From assembly GCF_020149915.1 (NCBI RefSeq), contig NZ_CP083760.1:806001-870000 (forward strand): a DNA stretch of 64,000 nt. Direction: 5' to 3'. The notes under the pieces are model-generated. The model ran no database searches. It saw only the letters and a list, made by a program, of their open reading frames with translations, and had not been told where the DNA came from. Of the stretch, positions 27,101 to 35,089 are shown one piece after another. The number at the start of each line of letters is the position of its first letter. The stretch's first letter is position 1. The DNA comes from Candidatus Sulfidibacterium hydrothermale. GTDB taxonomy: Bacteria > Bacteroidota > Bacteroidia > Bacteroidales > F082. Position numbers and translations under genes: made by a program.

Positions 27101-28128
27101 AGGCACCTCAGGTAAGTGCCGACAGTGTGCTGATATTTAAACTGGTGGCAAGTGATGGCTTATTGGTTTCGGATACTTCTTCTGTGGAGGTAACCGTAAA
27201 ACCCATTGAAGCTACCCTGCGTGTTTCGGCTACTGTGAACGATACTGCTATTCCCTATTCTCAGCGTCATATTACACTTTACTGGCAGGACAATAATGAT
27301 CGGTGGGTGATGGAAAGTGTTTTGTCATACAATGATAATGGAGAAACGTATTATGCTGTATGGGAAGGCGAATGGATGATTACTGTTGACCCGGTAGGTG
27401 ATTCTGCCGGTTTTATGACCACTTTTAGCGGCGATGTTACGTTTTGGTCACAGGCTAACTCTTTCCATGTGACGGGAAATACGGAAACACAGGTTACTGT
27501 CCGCTGTGTTCCTGTTCAGGAGCCACTTACCGGAGACGGAATGATAGACGGTTATATTCAACGAGATACTGCTATTGCAGGAATAGCTCGCGGAACCATT
27601 ACTCATGTGGACAATAACACATCCGGAGATGTACCGGCAACAGGGGTGGCTGTATATCTTTACCGGACTTCGGACGATGTGCTCCTTGCCTCTTCTCTGA
27701 CCGATGATGATGGCCATTATGTATTTGAAAACTTGCCTTTTGACGCTTATTATCTGTTGGTACAGCTTCCGGGTTATGATGCCAATACGCCCTGGCCGGT
27801 TGAAGTTACCGAAAACGATACGGTTGTAAGTGATGTTAACTTCCTGGTAAGTGAAGGAGCTCAGGAAATTACGGACGTGAATAACCTGTGGGAGAAAAGC
27901 GTAAAACTTTATCCGAATCCGGTAAAAGACCGTCTGTCTGTACAATTGGATAATTCAATTACTGATGCTGTTATCCGGTTATACGACTTGACCGGCCATT
28001 TAATTCTGATGAAAACAGTAGATAATCGTTTTGTCCAGATTGATATGAGTGGTTTGAAAAAAGGTTTCTATTTGTTGCGTATCAGTAACGACAGGGAATC
28101 GGTTACCCGTAAATTGATAAAACAATAA
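24178..28128 (+). CDS. Large secreted surface protein: Big2 domain, seven PKD-like repeats, T9SS sorting domain
   Basis: 1316 residues. Signal peptide (1-24, ending NLFAQ); a bacterial Ig-like group 2 domain (about 26-112, VTGISLDKHTLNLGLWDSEQ type); then seven PKD-like repeats of ~94 residues starting near 356, 445, 538, 634, 727, 820 and 918, each with PPVA.aG, GDsVyLDG, YDaDGDSL.Y.W and a VNDG-type end; a carboxypeptidase-regulatory-like domain (about 1170-1225); and a C-terminal type IX sorting domain (LYPNPVKDRLSVQL ... GLKKGFYLLRI...KLIKQ). Expected to be exported by T9SS and anchored at the cell surface; PKD arrays serve adhesion or spacing. No catalytic domain seen. A terminator follows. 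Confidence 0.93.
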   Translation: MRKFYFFASLFMGLLVFTGQNLFAQSVTGISLDKHTLNLGLWDSEQLTATITPSDAANKNVIWTTSNSKVADVDNSGYVSANHDGTAWIKVTTEDGGFSDSCLVTCTVNDAANIITFSFAGESHEASIFDQTHKVIGYVPYGTDASNLTVSGYEISPGASISPLPETVSDFSDTVSFVVTAPDGKTQKTWKVFPEVMPDLSGAQEVKLTFSTAPQGWIDDTVSWVEAGIHFHIGYPDSTDTSWPPSAEIGVDYDSQEMGVSLFPGTFQFYLEDTSKVIVAASMDIFENCGDGCSYAFFEGGNASGKFFIDPMTSAYYFFNLTQIKAFRGELRSLEGSFSGITFWIANKDGSVNYPPVANAGDDQTVFSGDTVLLNGSASFDPEQKPLTYSWHAPEGISLDDSTLMQPSFVAPKIADTLRLTFVLSVSDGTQSAEDSVVITVVSSNHPPVADAGPDQTVYDNDSVYLDGTGSYDADGDSLRYLWLAPGGIHLTDSTSPTPAFKVPDVQQTTVFSFALIVNDGLVNSLRDTVFITVKHENQRPVAWFDFDSAFVHEGDTAYLDGHYSYDPDGDSLRFHWWTDPGSGINFFDSTAMDVRCGTPMVTHDTVFRVYLKVDDGQLMSEPDTLYLKVMDMNTVPVAVLKKHKQYVYDGDTVYLDGTSSYDADGDSLRYKWTAPKDIWLSDSGATAWFVAPVVQKLETYYISLVVNDGESDSPPDFDTIVVMHKNHPPVAESGYPIEMFEGDSAYLYGSLSFDIDGDSLSYSWSVPTGFWIQDSTQPDSRFSAPQVRQDTTFDLILKVFDGQVWSEPDTCRVKVKNKNRAPVAAIVSTSPIFYGVTMNEGDTLWIDGSPSYDPDGDSITYDWALPKDFRFYHTDSVKVMIIAGEVAKTTSFDAALFVSDGVLRSSKDFIIQVLNVNKAPYARAGKSFSTLSGQLTELDASGSYDPDGDSVLLTWFPPKGISLDDIHAVSPVFQAPQVSADSVLIFKLVASDGLLVSDTSSVEVTVKPIEATLRVSATVNDTAIPYSQRHITLYWQDNNDRWVMESVLSYNDNGETYYAVWEGEWMITVDPVGDSAGFMTTFSGDVTFWSQANSFHVTGNTETQVTVRCVPVQEPLTGDGMIDGYIQRDTAIAGIARGTITHVDNNTSGDVPATGVAVYLYRTSDDVLLASSLTDDDGHYVFENLPFDAYYLLVQLPGYDANTPWPVEVTENDTVVSDVNFLVSEGAQEITDVNNLWEKSVKLYPNPVKDRLSVQLDNSITDAVIRLYDLTGHLILMKTVDNRFVQIDMSGLKKGFYLLRISNDRESVTRKLIKQ

Positions 28129-28134
28129 TTGATG

Positions 28135-28168
28135 AAGAGTCATTGGGAAATTTTTCCCAATGACTCTT
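28135..28168 (+). terminator. Intrinsic terminator after the PKD/T9SS gene
   Basis: AAGAGTCATTGGGAAA / TTTCCCAATGACTCTT hairpin, 16 base pairs with a very short loop, followed by TTCTTTT. Confidence 0.8.
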
Positions 28169-28185
28169 TCTTTTGAAACACTTTT

Positions 28186-28674
28186 ATGAAAAAAAGATCA
28201 TTAATAACCCTTTCATCAGCAGGAGTATTCGTGCTCGTTATGATGCTGATGTCGTCGTGTAGTCATCATGCTCCGATGAATCGTAAAGGCTTTTTACCGC
28301 CGGTATCTATTCGTATTTCAGGCAAAGTGAAAAAAGATTCAGCAGCAGTAGCTTTTATTCGGGCTTCAGAGAAGGTTATCAATGAACTTTCTGATCGTGT
28401 GGAATATATTGCTCAGAACGAAAAAGATCTGCTTCAAAAAGATAACGACGACCTCTCGGTTATGGAGAAGCTCAAAGTGGCCAAGTTAAGCATAGAATTT
28501 TTGTCGGCAGGTAATTCACTACTGAATGAGCTGGATAAAATTCAGCAACATATTGATCAGAAACAAAAAAAAGGAATCAACGATGCGGATTTAGAAGCCT
28601 ATGAATCTATAGAAAAAGCGATAGAACAACGAATTGAACGATTAAATCAGAAATATAAAAGTTTAATAGACTAA
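28186..28674 (+). CDS. Small lipoprotein, helical, unknown function
   Basis: 162 residues with a lipoprotein signal peptide: hydrophobic run VFVLVMMLM and lipobox MSSC with Cys about residue 25. The mature part is almost entirely charged and helical (ELSDRVEYIAQNEKDLLQKDND, EQRIERLNQKYKSLI), suggesting a coiled coil. No family recognised. Lies between a terminator and the next exported-protein gene in the surface cluster. Confidence 0.75.
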   Translation: MKKRSLITLSSAGVFVLVMMLMSSCSHHAPMNRKGFLPPVSIRISGKVKKDSAAVAFIRASEKVINELSDRVEYIAQNEKDLLQKDNDDLSVMEKLKVAKLSIEFLSAGNSLLNELDKIQQHIDQKQKKGINDADLEAYESIEKAIEQRIERLNQKYKSLID

Positions 28675-28694
28675 CCGAATAAAATTAAAATATC

Positions 28695-29504
28695 ATGACA
28701 ACTTTTCAAAAAACTACGCTAAAACAGTTGACCCTTTTGTTAGGGCTGTTTGTTTTTATGGTGCCGGCAACAGCACAACAGGGAACTCAAATAAAAAGAT
28801 ATCCCATAGAATCAGCTAAGGTGACGTATCAGGTTCATTCACCGGAAGGAACAGGAACAACGGTTCTCTTTTTTGATCAATATGGAAGACGCGAATCAAA
28901 ACATGAAACCCTTCAAAAAAATGGTAAAACCATAAAAGACCGGCTTACCCTGTTGAATAATGGGAAAGCTTACTCCATTGATTTATTGACCAATCAAGGG
29001 CAGGATGTATCGCAGGCTACAGGCATGGCTATGCAAATGGTGGCTGGCGCTGGTGGAAATGATCTTTCAAAAACCGGTAAACAAATGCTGGAAGCCATGG
29101 GGGGCAGAAAAACCGGCTCGCAGCAGTTTCTTGGAAAAAACTGTGAGAAATGGGAAGTCAATATGATGGGAAGAACTACCATCCTCATCTGGCAGGGAAT
29201 TCCGTTAAAAACAGAAACCAGTGTGATGGGAATAAAATCGGTTGAACAAGCCACGAACGTACAAACCGGTTTGACATTTGCTGATGCCAATTTTGAACCG
29301 CCGGCAGGTGTAAATATCGAAAAGCAGCAACTTCCTGTTGGAATGGAAATGTCTGATGAAGATCGTCAGGAAATGGAAAAATTAAAAAATATGTCTTATG
29401 CCGATTTTAGAAAAATGGTACTCCAGGATGATCCGAATATGAAAGAAGAAGACATTAAACAGGCCTATCAGGTGATGAAACAAATGAGTAAGATGATTAA
29501 ATAA
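28695..29504 (+). CDS. Secreted protein of unknown function (DUF4412-like)
   Basis: 269 residues with a signal peptide (LTLLLGLFVFMVPATAQQ). The mature part starts IKRYPIESAKVTYQVHSPEGTG and has GKNCEKWEVNMMGRTTILIWQGIPLKTET, the pattern of periplasmic DUF4412-type beta proteins; the last ~50 residues are charged and helical (MSDEDRQEMEKLKNMSYADF). A related N-terminal layout (PYQVKTGHIRYQTI) occurs in the protein at 31225. Function unknown. Confidence 0.75.
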   Translation: MTTFQKTTLKQLTLLLGLFVFMVPATAQQGTQIKRYPIESAKVTYQVHSPEGTGTTVLFFDQYGRRESKHETLQKNGKTIKDRLTLLNNGKAYSIDLLTNQGQDVSQATGMAMQMVAGAGGNDLSKTGKQMLEAMGGRKTGSQQFLGKNCEKWEVNMMGRTTILIWQGIPLKTETSVMGIKSVEQATNVQTGLTFADANFEPPAGVNIEKQQLPVGMEMSDEDRQEMEKLKNMSYADFRKMVLQDDPNMKEEDIKQAYQVMKQMSKMIK

Positions 29505-29532
29505 TTGATTAATAACACTAAAAATTAAAAAA

Positions 29533-29880
29533 ATGAATTGGTATTTAAAAGCATTGCGTCAGTATGCCGACTTTAACGGTCGTGCCCGTAGAACAGAATT
29601 TTGGATGTTCGTATTGTTTAATATTATTTTTTCCATTGCAGCGAATGTTCTGGATTATCTTTTTGGAACGTATGGCGTTTTTTCGGGAATTTATGCCCTT
29701 GCCATGTTTATTCCTGGTTTGGCCGTTTCGGTTCGTCGTCTTCACGATGTAAATAAAAGTGGCTGGATGCTTTTGGTCGGATTAATTCCGGTTATTGGAT
29801 TCATCTGGCTTTTGATTTTATGGGTTACCGAAGGAACTCCTGGCGAAAATCAATATGGTCCTAACCCTAAAGAAGTATAA
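29533..29880 (+). CDS. DUF805 inner-membrane protein (YhaH-like)
   Basis: 115 residues. Begins MNWYLKALRQYADFNGRARRTEFWMFVLFN, the typical DUF805 opening (RaRR.EfW.f.L), with three to four transmembrane segments, PGLAVSVRRLHDVNKSGW and a GENQYGPNP ending. Function unknown in the family. Close spacing on both sides (29 and 20 bases) suggests co-transcription with the exported proteins around it. Confidence 0.92.
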   Translation: MNWYLKALRQYADFNGRARRTEFWMFVLFNIIFSIAANVLDYLFGTYGVFSGIYALAMFIPGLAVSVRRLHDVNKSGWMLLVGLIPVIGFIWLLILWVTEGTPGENQYGPNPKEV

Positions 29881-29900
29881 ATTTTTTTGAAAAAATTCCT

Positions 29901-31118
29901 ATGAAGCAGATCGTATTCTTTTTTTTAGCTTGGATAGTTACCGCTAATGTAGCGGTAAGCAAAAATATTCCTGTAGCCGGTAACTGGCTCCTGACAAAGA
30001 TGGCCACAAAGGGAGGAGAGGTCAGAGAAGCATATATGCCGGTTTCTTTTAATAAAAACGGTGATTTTGAACTAATGGGAACCAAAATTGGTACCTGGAA
30101 ACCGGGTGCTAATGCTAAAACAGTAGCCATTGCATCCCAGATGTTTAAAGTGGCTAATGGCGATAATAAGGTATTAAAGCTTACTGCTGATGAGTTGATC
30201 CTTGAAAATGCAGGAAATAAAATGTTTTTTAAACGGATGGATGAAGAAAAAATCCAAAAAGAAAATAAAGAATCCGGTCTGTTAGGAAGCTGGAAAGTAA
30301 AAACAGATGATCCTGATGGAGTTACTATCTTTACTTTTAATGCTCCTGATGAATTTTCTTATGTGAAAAAAGAACCGGGTGTTACCACAAGTGGTTCCGG
30401 AACTTGGATTTTTGATCCGGAAGGGCCGTCTCTTATTCTTGTGGCTCGCATTGAAGACCTTGAAAAAAAATATGAAGTGGCAAGCAAAACAGCTGACGGA
30501 TTTACGCTGAAAAGCAATGGAAAAACCCTTCAACTGCATAAGGCCAAAACAGTACACAAGATTGAACACCTCACCTTTAAACCGGATGACTTTTACGACA
30601 GTGACGGAAATTTTAAATACGAAGAGGAAGAAGGAAAGTTGCCGTGGAAAGAAACCTGGGCGATGGTAAAATATTTGCAAACCGTCCATCAGCTTACCTA
30701 CAAATATTCTGCTTTGGTCAAGGGTACTAATACTTTTCAGGATAAAACGCTGACCGCTGGTGTACATGCCGATGAAAATGACGGGAAAGCTTGTATTGAT
30801 TTTATTTTTTACGGTTACGACAAAAATCATTTACCGGAAGATACACAACTGCCGCCAAACTGCGTTTCGCCAAGTAATAATTACAACAGATTGTGGCCTG
30901 AAAAAGAATCTGATTATCGTGTGGCGGGTAAAGAACAGATTACTACGCCGGCCGGAACTTTTGCCTGTACGGTTATCGAATCTGTAGGTAATTCCGACCA
31001 GCGTTACAAAATGTGGATGATTGATGATAAACCGGGCATTTATGCCAAAATCATAGAAGAAAACCCGGATGAAAGCTTTGGGTATTACCACGTTTTTGAG
31101 TTGTTGAAGATAGATTAA
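29901..31118 (+). CDS. Secreted protein of unknown function with lipocalin-like and DUF3108-like parts
   Basis: 405 residues with a signal peptide (IVFFFLAWIVTANVAVS). Two lipocalin-like halves early on (VAGNWLLTKMATKGGEV about 25-110; LLGSWKVKTDDPDGVTIFTF about 125-205), then a C-terminal region with KEQITTPAGTFACTVIES and KMWMIDDKPGIYAKI, resembling DUF3108-type periplasmic beta sandwiches. The assignment is by general resemblance only. Function unknown. Confidence 0.7.
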   Translation: MKQIVFFFLAWIVTANVAVSKNIPVAGNWLLTKMATKGGEVREAYMPVSFNKNGDFELMGTKIGTWKPGANAKTVAIASQMFKVANGDNKVLKLTADELILENAGNKMFFKRMDEEKIQKENKESGLLGSWKVKTDDPDGVTIFTFNAPDEFSYVKKEPGVTTSGSGTWIFDPEGPSLILVARIEDLEKKYEVASKTADGFTLKSNGKTLQLHKAKTVHKIEHLTFKPDDFYDSDGNFKYEEEEGKLPWKETWAMVKYLQTVHQLTYKYSALVKGTNTFQDKTLTAGVHADENDGKACIDFIFYGYDKNHLPEDTQLPPNCVSPSNNYNRLWPEKESDYRVAGKEQITTPAGTFACTVIESVGNSDQRYKMWMIDDKPGIYAKIIEENPDESFGYYHVFELLKID

Positions 31119-31147
31119 TCCTTGGTATTCACGAATTTCATCATTTT

Positions 31148-31173
31148 CGGCTATCCTTTATTGGGGATAGCCG
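31148..31173. repeat. Hairpin between unknown exported-protein genes
   Basis: CGGCTATCC / GGATAGCCG, 9 base pairs with a loop of 8, not followed by a clear T-run; a weak terminator or RNA-stability hairpin. Confidence 0.5.
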
Positions 31174-31224
31174 TGTCCGGATGTAGGGCGGGTGCTATGC
31201 TGAAACAAAAGTTTTAAAATCGTT

Positions 31225-31938
31225 ATGAAAAATCTGTATCTCCTATTTTTTCTTTCTTTGTCTGTTCTCGTTTTGCGTGGACAGGAGTTTCGTCCTTACC
31301 AAGTGAAAACGGGCCATATCCGGTATCAAACCATCCGTTTTATTTTGCACAGTGAATCGCATACCGATTCCACCGGAAAAATAGTGGTCAAGTCGGAACA
31401 AATTCCTTATGTGGCCGAGATAAGAGATTTTTACTGGGATGATTATGGAAATATTTCACGTGATGTGATTTATAAAACGGCCGGTTTTGGCGGGAAACCG
31501 TTACCCGAAAAAAAGAAGGTCATTGAGCGTCTTTGGCGCGATGGCTGGATGTATTATCTGAAAAATGGGAAAGCTGCATTTGACCCCGACCACTTGCGTG
31601 ACGAATGTTTCGAAAAGAAAGCACTTTTTCAAAAAGAAGGCTGGTTTAAGGTGCTACATCCGGATGCCAGGCCGTTGGGTGCGGAAAAAGTAGCCGGAAA
31701 AAACGGTATGCGTTATTATGTGGATGCTTTCAGCGAATACGTGTTATGGAAAGGCCTGGTGTTACGTGATGTTGGTTATTTTACCAATCGTGCCGGCGAG
31801 CGAAAGGGAAACGAACGGGAAGAAAAAGCGGTGAAAATAGAAACCGGAATACATTTTGAACCCGAATTTTTTTCGCCGGCCTGGTTTAAAAAATTTGGCG
31901 CATTATCTGTTTTATCTCCGGTTTATTCCGGGAAATGA
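31225..31938 (+). CDS. Secreted protein of unknown function
   Basis: 237 residues, signal peptide LYLLFFLSLSVLVLRGQ. The mature start (FRPYQVKTGHIRYQTIRFIL) resembles that of the 28695 product, followed by WDDYGNISRDVIYKTAGF, which is the 'coloured by date' style beta pattern of DUF4412-like proteins; similarity is weak. Part of the run of exported proteins in this cluster. Confidence 0.65.
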   Translation: MKNLYLLFFLSLSVLVLRGQEFRPYQVKTGHIRYQTIRFILHSESHTDSTGKIVVKSEQIPYVAEIRDFYWDDYGNISRDVIYKTAGFGGKPLPEKKKVIERLWRDGWMYYLKNGKAAFDPDHLRDECFEKKALFQKEGWFKVLHPDARPLGAEKVAGKNGMRYYVDAFSEYVLWKGLVLRDVGYFTNRAGERKGNEREEKAVKIETGIHFEPEFFSPAWFKKFGALSVLSPVYSGK

Positions 31939-31986
31939 CCGAACCATAATTTGAACGGAATCTCCTGTTGAGAAAAATATAAGAAT

Positions 31987-33621
31987 ATGAAAAACACAAA
32001 GCTATCCCGGATAAAAATAGTTTATAAGAATTTGTTGTTCTTTATTTTTATTCTGGCGGGTTTTCATTTGTCGGCCCAGCAGGCTGAAATTGCCGTATCC
32101 AGTCATGTTGATGTGAAGTTGTTTTCGAAAAAGGAGATAGAGAAATATAAAACCACAAGCGATAATCCGCGGGAAGCAGAAATTATAAAAAAAGAAGATG
32201 CGGTAAAACGAATGTTTCGTGATCAGATAAAAGCCAGTTATTTTGAAATAGTAAAACGTCTTGGAGAAAACCAGGATGTACGGTTTGTCAAAGAATATAA
32301 TCCGGCGACTACCAACTTTATATTGCATATCTTGTTTTCTATCATGATTGATGAAATCCCGATGGATGTAGTGAATAAAGATGTAAAACTCGATGATGGC
32401 AGTTATGTTCATGGTATTTATTTTATGCGTGTTATTTTTCGACTGGATGATCCGCATACAAACACCATCGTTACCATGGCCCCGAATTATAAAACAAAAT
32501 TCAAGTCAAGTAACTATCTCTCGGCAGAATACCTTTTTAATAAATTTTGGTTAAGCTTTCTTAATACCGCCATTCCGCGTTCAAATGCTGATGCTATGCG
32601 CGAATTGATCAAAGAAAAAATAAGGTATAAAGAGGGGGCAATCCGGTATATTCCTAATGATAATGAAAAACCGAAAGCTGACGGAAAACAACAGGGCTTT
32701 GTCATTGTAAAAATACCGTATATTGTGGGAGAAGCACGTAACCGGAGTATCACACAATATGTCCTTCGCTGTGAGAAAGGTACTTTCTTAAGTAATGGTA
32801 CCAAAGAGTTTAAATTTTCCGGAGCAGATTATTTTTATGAAAAATATGGCGGCAACCGAAAGATCAAAGTAAAATATAGAGCGTATAACTGTAAAGATTA
32901 CGATAAAGAAAAACGGGGATATGATACTTTTACGCTCATTGAGCAGCAGGAACTTCAGGAAAGCACAGAACATACTGTTGTAGAAAAAAAAGTAAATTTT
33001 CAATGCGAAAAAACCTACGATGTCTATGCTTATTACAATGCCCCCGGATTTCTCAAAGTAGGGGTGGTGTGGCGTAATGCGACCATCCGTTTTCCGGAAG
33101 AAGGCCAAAAACCGCAGGTTTTTGATGTGATGGCTTACGAAAAAGCCGGCGGACAGGGAGAGCCTGTGGGCACTGACGGAAAGCCGCTGGCGATTCCTTA
33201 TTCCATGACCCTTCCGATGATCGGAAAACAAACCTTTTACGGCCACCCTGAAAACGAATATGAAACGCCCCAGATATTGTATGCAAAAAGCCTGGGCGAG
33301 ATTCCCGCATTCCGCTTGAATAAGAAACACGATGCCCTGAACAGTTGCCATCTGGTAAGTACAAACGGTGGGCCAGTTCATCTTGAATTGAGTATTGATA
33401 TGGAAGCCGGAAGCGATGGGGAATATCCCGAACAGTTTAGGATTTATTGCGACAATACGCTGTCACACATGAATCTGCCGGCTTTCCCGATAAATTTTAA
33501 AGTCATCCGGTTTACAGAAGACGACATCGGGCACTTCAAAAAATTTGAGAAGGTCGAAAAAACCGTTTCAAACGGGAAAGCCACCCTGAGAGTGCTTTTT
33601 CTGCCGGAAAAAAGCCATTAA
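31987..33621 (+). CDS. Large secreted protein of unknown function
   Basis: 544 residues, signal peptide (LLFFIFILAGFHLSAQ, about residues 17-31). Mature part is mixed: a lysine-rich N-terminal third (KKEIEKYKTTSDNPREAEI), a beta-rich centre (FVIVKIPYIVGEARNRSITQYVLRC) and a C-terminal beta region. Four cysteines occur in the centre (RCEKGTF, YNCKDY, QCEKTY). No domain recognised; no sorting domain. Last gene of the exported-protein cluster. Confidence 0.7.
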   Translation: MKNTKLSRIKIVYKNLLFFIFILAGFHLSAQQAEIAVSSHVDVKLFSKKEIEKYKTTSDNPREAEIIKKEDAVKRMFRDQIKASYFEIVKRLGENQDVRFVKEYNPATTNFILHILFSIMIDEIPMDVVNKDVKLDDGSYVHGIYFMRVIFRLDDPHTNTIVTMAPNYKTKFKSSNYLSAEYLFNKFWLSFLNTAIPRSNADAMRELIKEKIRYKEGAIRYIPNDNEKPKADGKQQGFVIVKIPYIVGEARNRSITQYVLRCEKGTFLSNGTKEFKFSGADYFYEKYGGNRKIKVKYRAYNCKDYDKEKRGYDTFTLIEQQELQESTEHTVVEKKVNFQCEKTYDVYAYYNAPGFLKVGVVWRNATIRFPEEGQKPQVFDVMAYEKAGGQGEPVGTDGKPLAIPYSMTLPMIGKQTFYGHPENEYETPQILYAKSLGEIPAFRLNKKHDALNSCHLVSTNGGPVHLELSIDMEAGSDGEYPEQFRIYCDNTLSHMNLPAFPINFKVIRFTEDDIGHFKKFEKVEKTVSNGKATLRVLFLPEKSH

Positions 33622-33663
33622 CTTAAAAGTATTATCGGTATCGTTTCCTGATTCCGTTTTTAT

Positions 33664-33771
33664 TTATGCTGCCTGCAGACTGATGATTTCATTGCGTAAC
33701 AGAGTCTGCTGGGCTGTAACGACTTTTTCCGCTAGGAATAATCCCCTTATTTTCTGAACTTTTGCTGCCAT
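33664..33771 (-). CDS. Possible 35-residue small protein
   Basis: ATG at 33771 with a purine-rich AAAGG seven bases upstream and a TAA at 33664; product begins MAAKVQKIRGLFLAEKVV. It sits 10 bases after the stop of another 35-residue frame. No similarity recognised; may be chance or a remnant. Confidence 0.22.
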   Translation of the reverse strand: MAAKVQKIRGLFLAEKVVTAQQTLLRNEIISLQAA

Positions 33772-33781
33772 ATTTTACCTT

Positions 33782-33889
33782 TCAGATGCGGTGAAGAATC
33801 TGCGTGTTGTTGAAGGGATAGTCGTTAAAATTTATTTCCTTGCGCATGAAGGCGTCTTTTGGCGTTTTGTGAAAGCCTGTTTCTTTCAT
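33782..33889 (-). CDS. Possible 35-residue small protein
   Basis: ATG at 33887-33889, TGA at 33782; product begins MKETGFHKTPKDAFMRKEIN. Composition is protein-like but there is no strong ribosome binding site and no relative known to me. Upstream partner of the 35-residue frame at 33664. Could be a remnant of a decayed gene. Confidence 0.22.
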   Translation of the reverse strand: MKETGFHKTPKDAFMRKEINFNDYPFNNTQILHRI

Positions 33890-34444
33890 GCTGAGAATTT
33901 TTTTTGGAAGTAAAGGGCTGTTGAACAATCCGGCGGCTCTTTAAATGAGAAATAATTCGGTGTAAATAGAGTATTTTAATATTTGATTCACATTATTTTA
34001 TACAATTAATCTGAAATTAAAAACTGAAAAGTATAGTAATAATAATATAATAATGAAAAAATAAATTATTAAATACTGAATGACTAAACTTTTATTGAAA
34101 TATAAAAAATGTAAAAAAACGCGTAATGGCATAAAAAAACACTTAGCTATTCAAAATTGATTGAAAAAATCAGGGTGAATAAAAATTATTTTATGTTTTT
34201 TGGGGGAAAGTGATGAAAAAAATCAATGATTTCTGAAAAAAATGAAAAAATGAAATTTTCGGTGCAAACGTTTTATACGGTCATTTGTTTTTTGATGAGA
34301 GAAAAAGATGAATTTTTTATAAACCTTATTTGTTGGTGTTTAAATAATTGAAAATCAATTGATAAAATTGTAAAAACATAGTGTTTTCCGAATGCTTGGG
34401 ATAAAAATTTTTGATAAATCTGTTTTTTATTTAGAAAAACTATC
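33890..34444. other. AT-rich intergenic region without a gene
   Basis: About 550 bases of very high A+T (notably 33950-34440) with homopolymeric runs and no open frame of note. Could be a promoter-rich or nucleoid-protein-binding stretch; nothing specific is supported. Confidence 0.5.
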
Positions 34445-34452
34445 TATTTTTG
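34445..34452 (+). promoter_or_regulatory. -7 promoter box before a possible small RNA/microprotein
   Basis: TATTTTTG, 40 bases before the ATG of the microprotein frame. No convincing -33 element. Confidence 0.45.
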
Positions 34453-34491
34453 AAGTGAAAATTAATTCGTGATAACAAGCGAAAGGGTATA

Positions 34492-34590
34492 ATGAGTAAG
34501 CAACATTTTTGTACAGGGTGTTTTAAACAACAGCAAAACCGGTGTTGTTCCGCCAAATTATCAGGCAGGAAACAGCCGCCGGACGAATAA
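34492..34590 (+). CDS. Possible cysteine-rich microprotein (32 residues)
   Basis: ATG-to-TAA frame preceded by a GAAAGGGTAT ribosome-binding-like stretch and followed by its own terminator. The product starts MSKQHFCTGCFKQQQNRCC: a C-x2-C pair and a C-C pair that could form a small metal site. It lies between a -7 box and a terminator, so a ~200-nt transcript is expected here whether or not it is translated. Alternative: a small RNA or a cis-regulatory leader for the PII-amtB genes. Confidence 0.4.
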   Translation: MSKQHFCTGCFKQQQNRCCSAKLSGRKQPPDE

Positions 34591-34624
34591 GCCTATAATG
34601 TGATCAGTTTATTATATAAATTGA

Positions 34625-34658
34625 GAAAGGCTTATGGATGTTTTCATAAGCCTTTTTT
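34625..34658 (+). terminator. Intrinsic terminator upstream of the PII gene
   Basis: AAAGGCTTATG-GATGTTTT-CATAAGCCTTTTTT; 11-bp stem and T-run. It lies 22 bases before the PII ATG, so it either ends the small upstream transcript or attenuates PII-amtB. Confidence 0.85.
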
Positions 34659-34679
34659 GTTTCATCAAAAATCAATGCC

Positions 34680-35039
34680 ATGAAAAAAATTGAAGCGATT
34701 GTCCGTAAATCGAAATTCGAAGACGTCAAGAAGGCGCTTTACGGGGCCGGGATCGAGTGGTTTTCGTACTGGGAAATTACCGGACTTGGAAAATCAACCG
34801 AAGAACAGGTCGTTCGCGGCCAGGTGTTCGAATCACATTTTATCCAGCGTTACATGCTTTCCATTGTTCTGCGCGATAGGTTTCTTCAGCCTACGGTGGA
34901 TGCTATTATGAAAGCAGCCTGGACGGGCGATATGGGCGATGGAAAAATATTCGTTTCGGATATTGAAGAAGCTTACCGCATCCGTACGGGTGAAACCGGA
35001 CCCGAAGCCTTGTATAACAAAGGAAACGGAAAGAAATAA
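34680..35039 (+). CDS. glnB: Nitrogen regulatory PII-like protein
   Basis: 119 residues, PII fold. MKKIEAIVRKSKFEDVKKAL start, B-loop TGDMGDGKIFV (ATP binding) and IRTGETGPEAL C-loop are present. The T-loop reads GLGKSTEEQVVRGQVFESHF, so the position of the uridylylated Tyr51 of enteric GlnB is Phe50; the protein is not expected to be uridylylated. It directly precedes amtB (50 bases), as GlnK-type proteins do, and presumably gates the transporter in response to ATP/ADP and 2-oxoglutarate. GlnB/GlnK naming is not resolvable here. Confidence 0.88.
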   Translation: MKKIEAIVRKSKFEDVKKALYGAGIEWFSYWEITGLGKSTEEQVVRGQVFESHFIQRYMLSIVLRDRFLQPTVDAIMKAAWTGDMGDGKIFVSDIEEAYRIRTGETGPEALYNKGNGKK

Positions 35040-35089
35040 ACTTTTCCCGGCTTCAGGCCGGGTATGTCGAATAAAAAAGATAAAAAAAG

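Noticed and set aside
34445-34658. Known riboswitch class upstream of PII-amtB
   Set aside because: The sequence does not show the conserved cores I know of (glutamine, SAM, cobalamin, TPP types); treated as a possible small gene instead.
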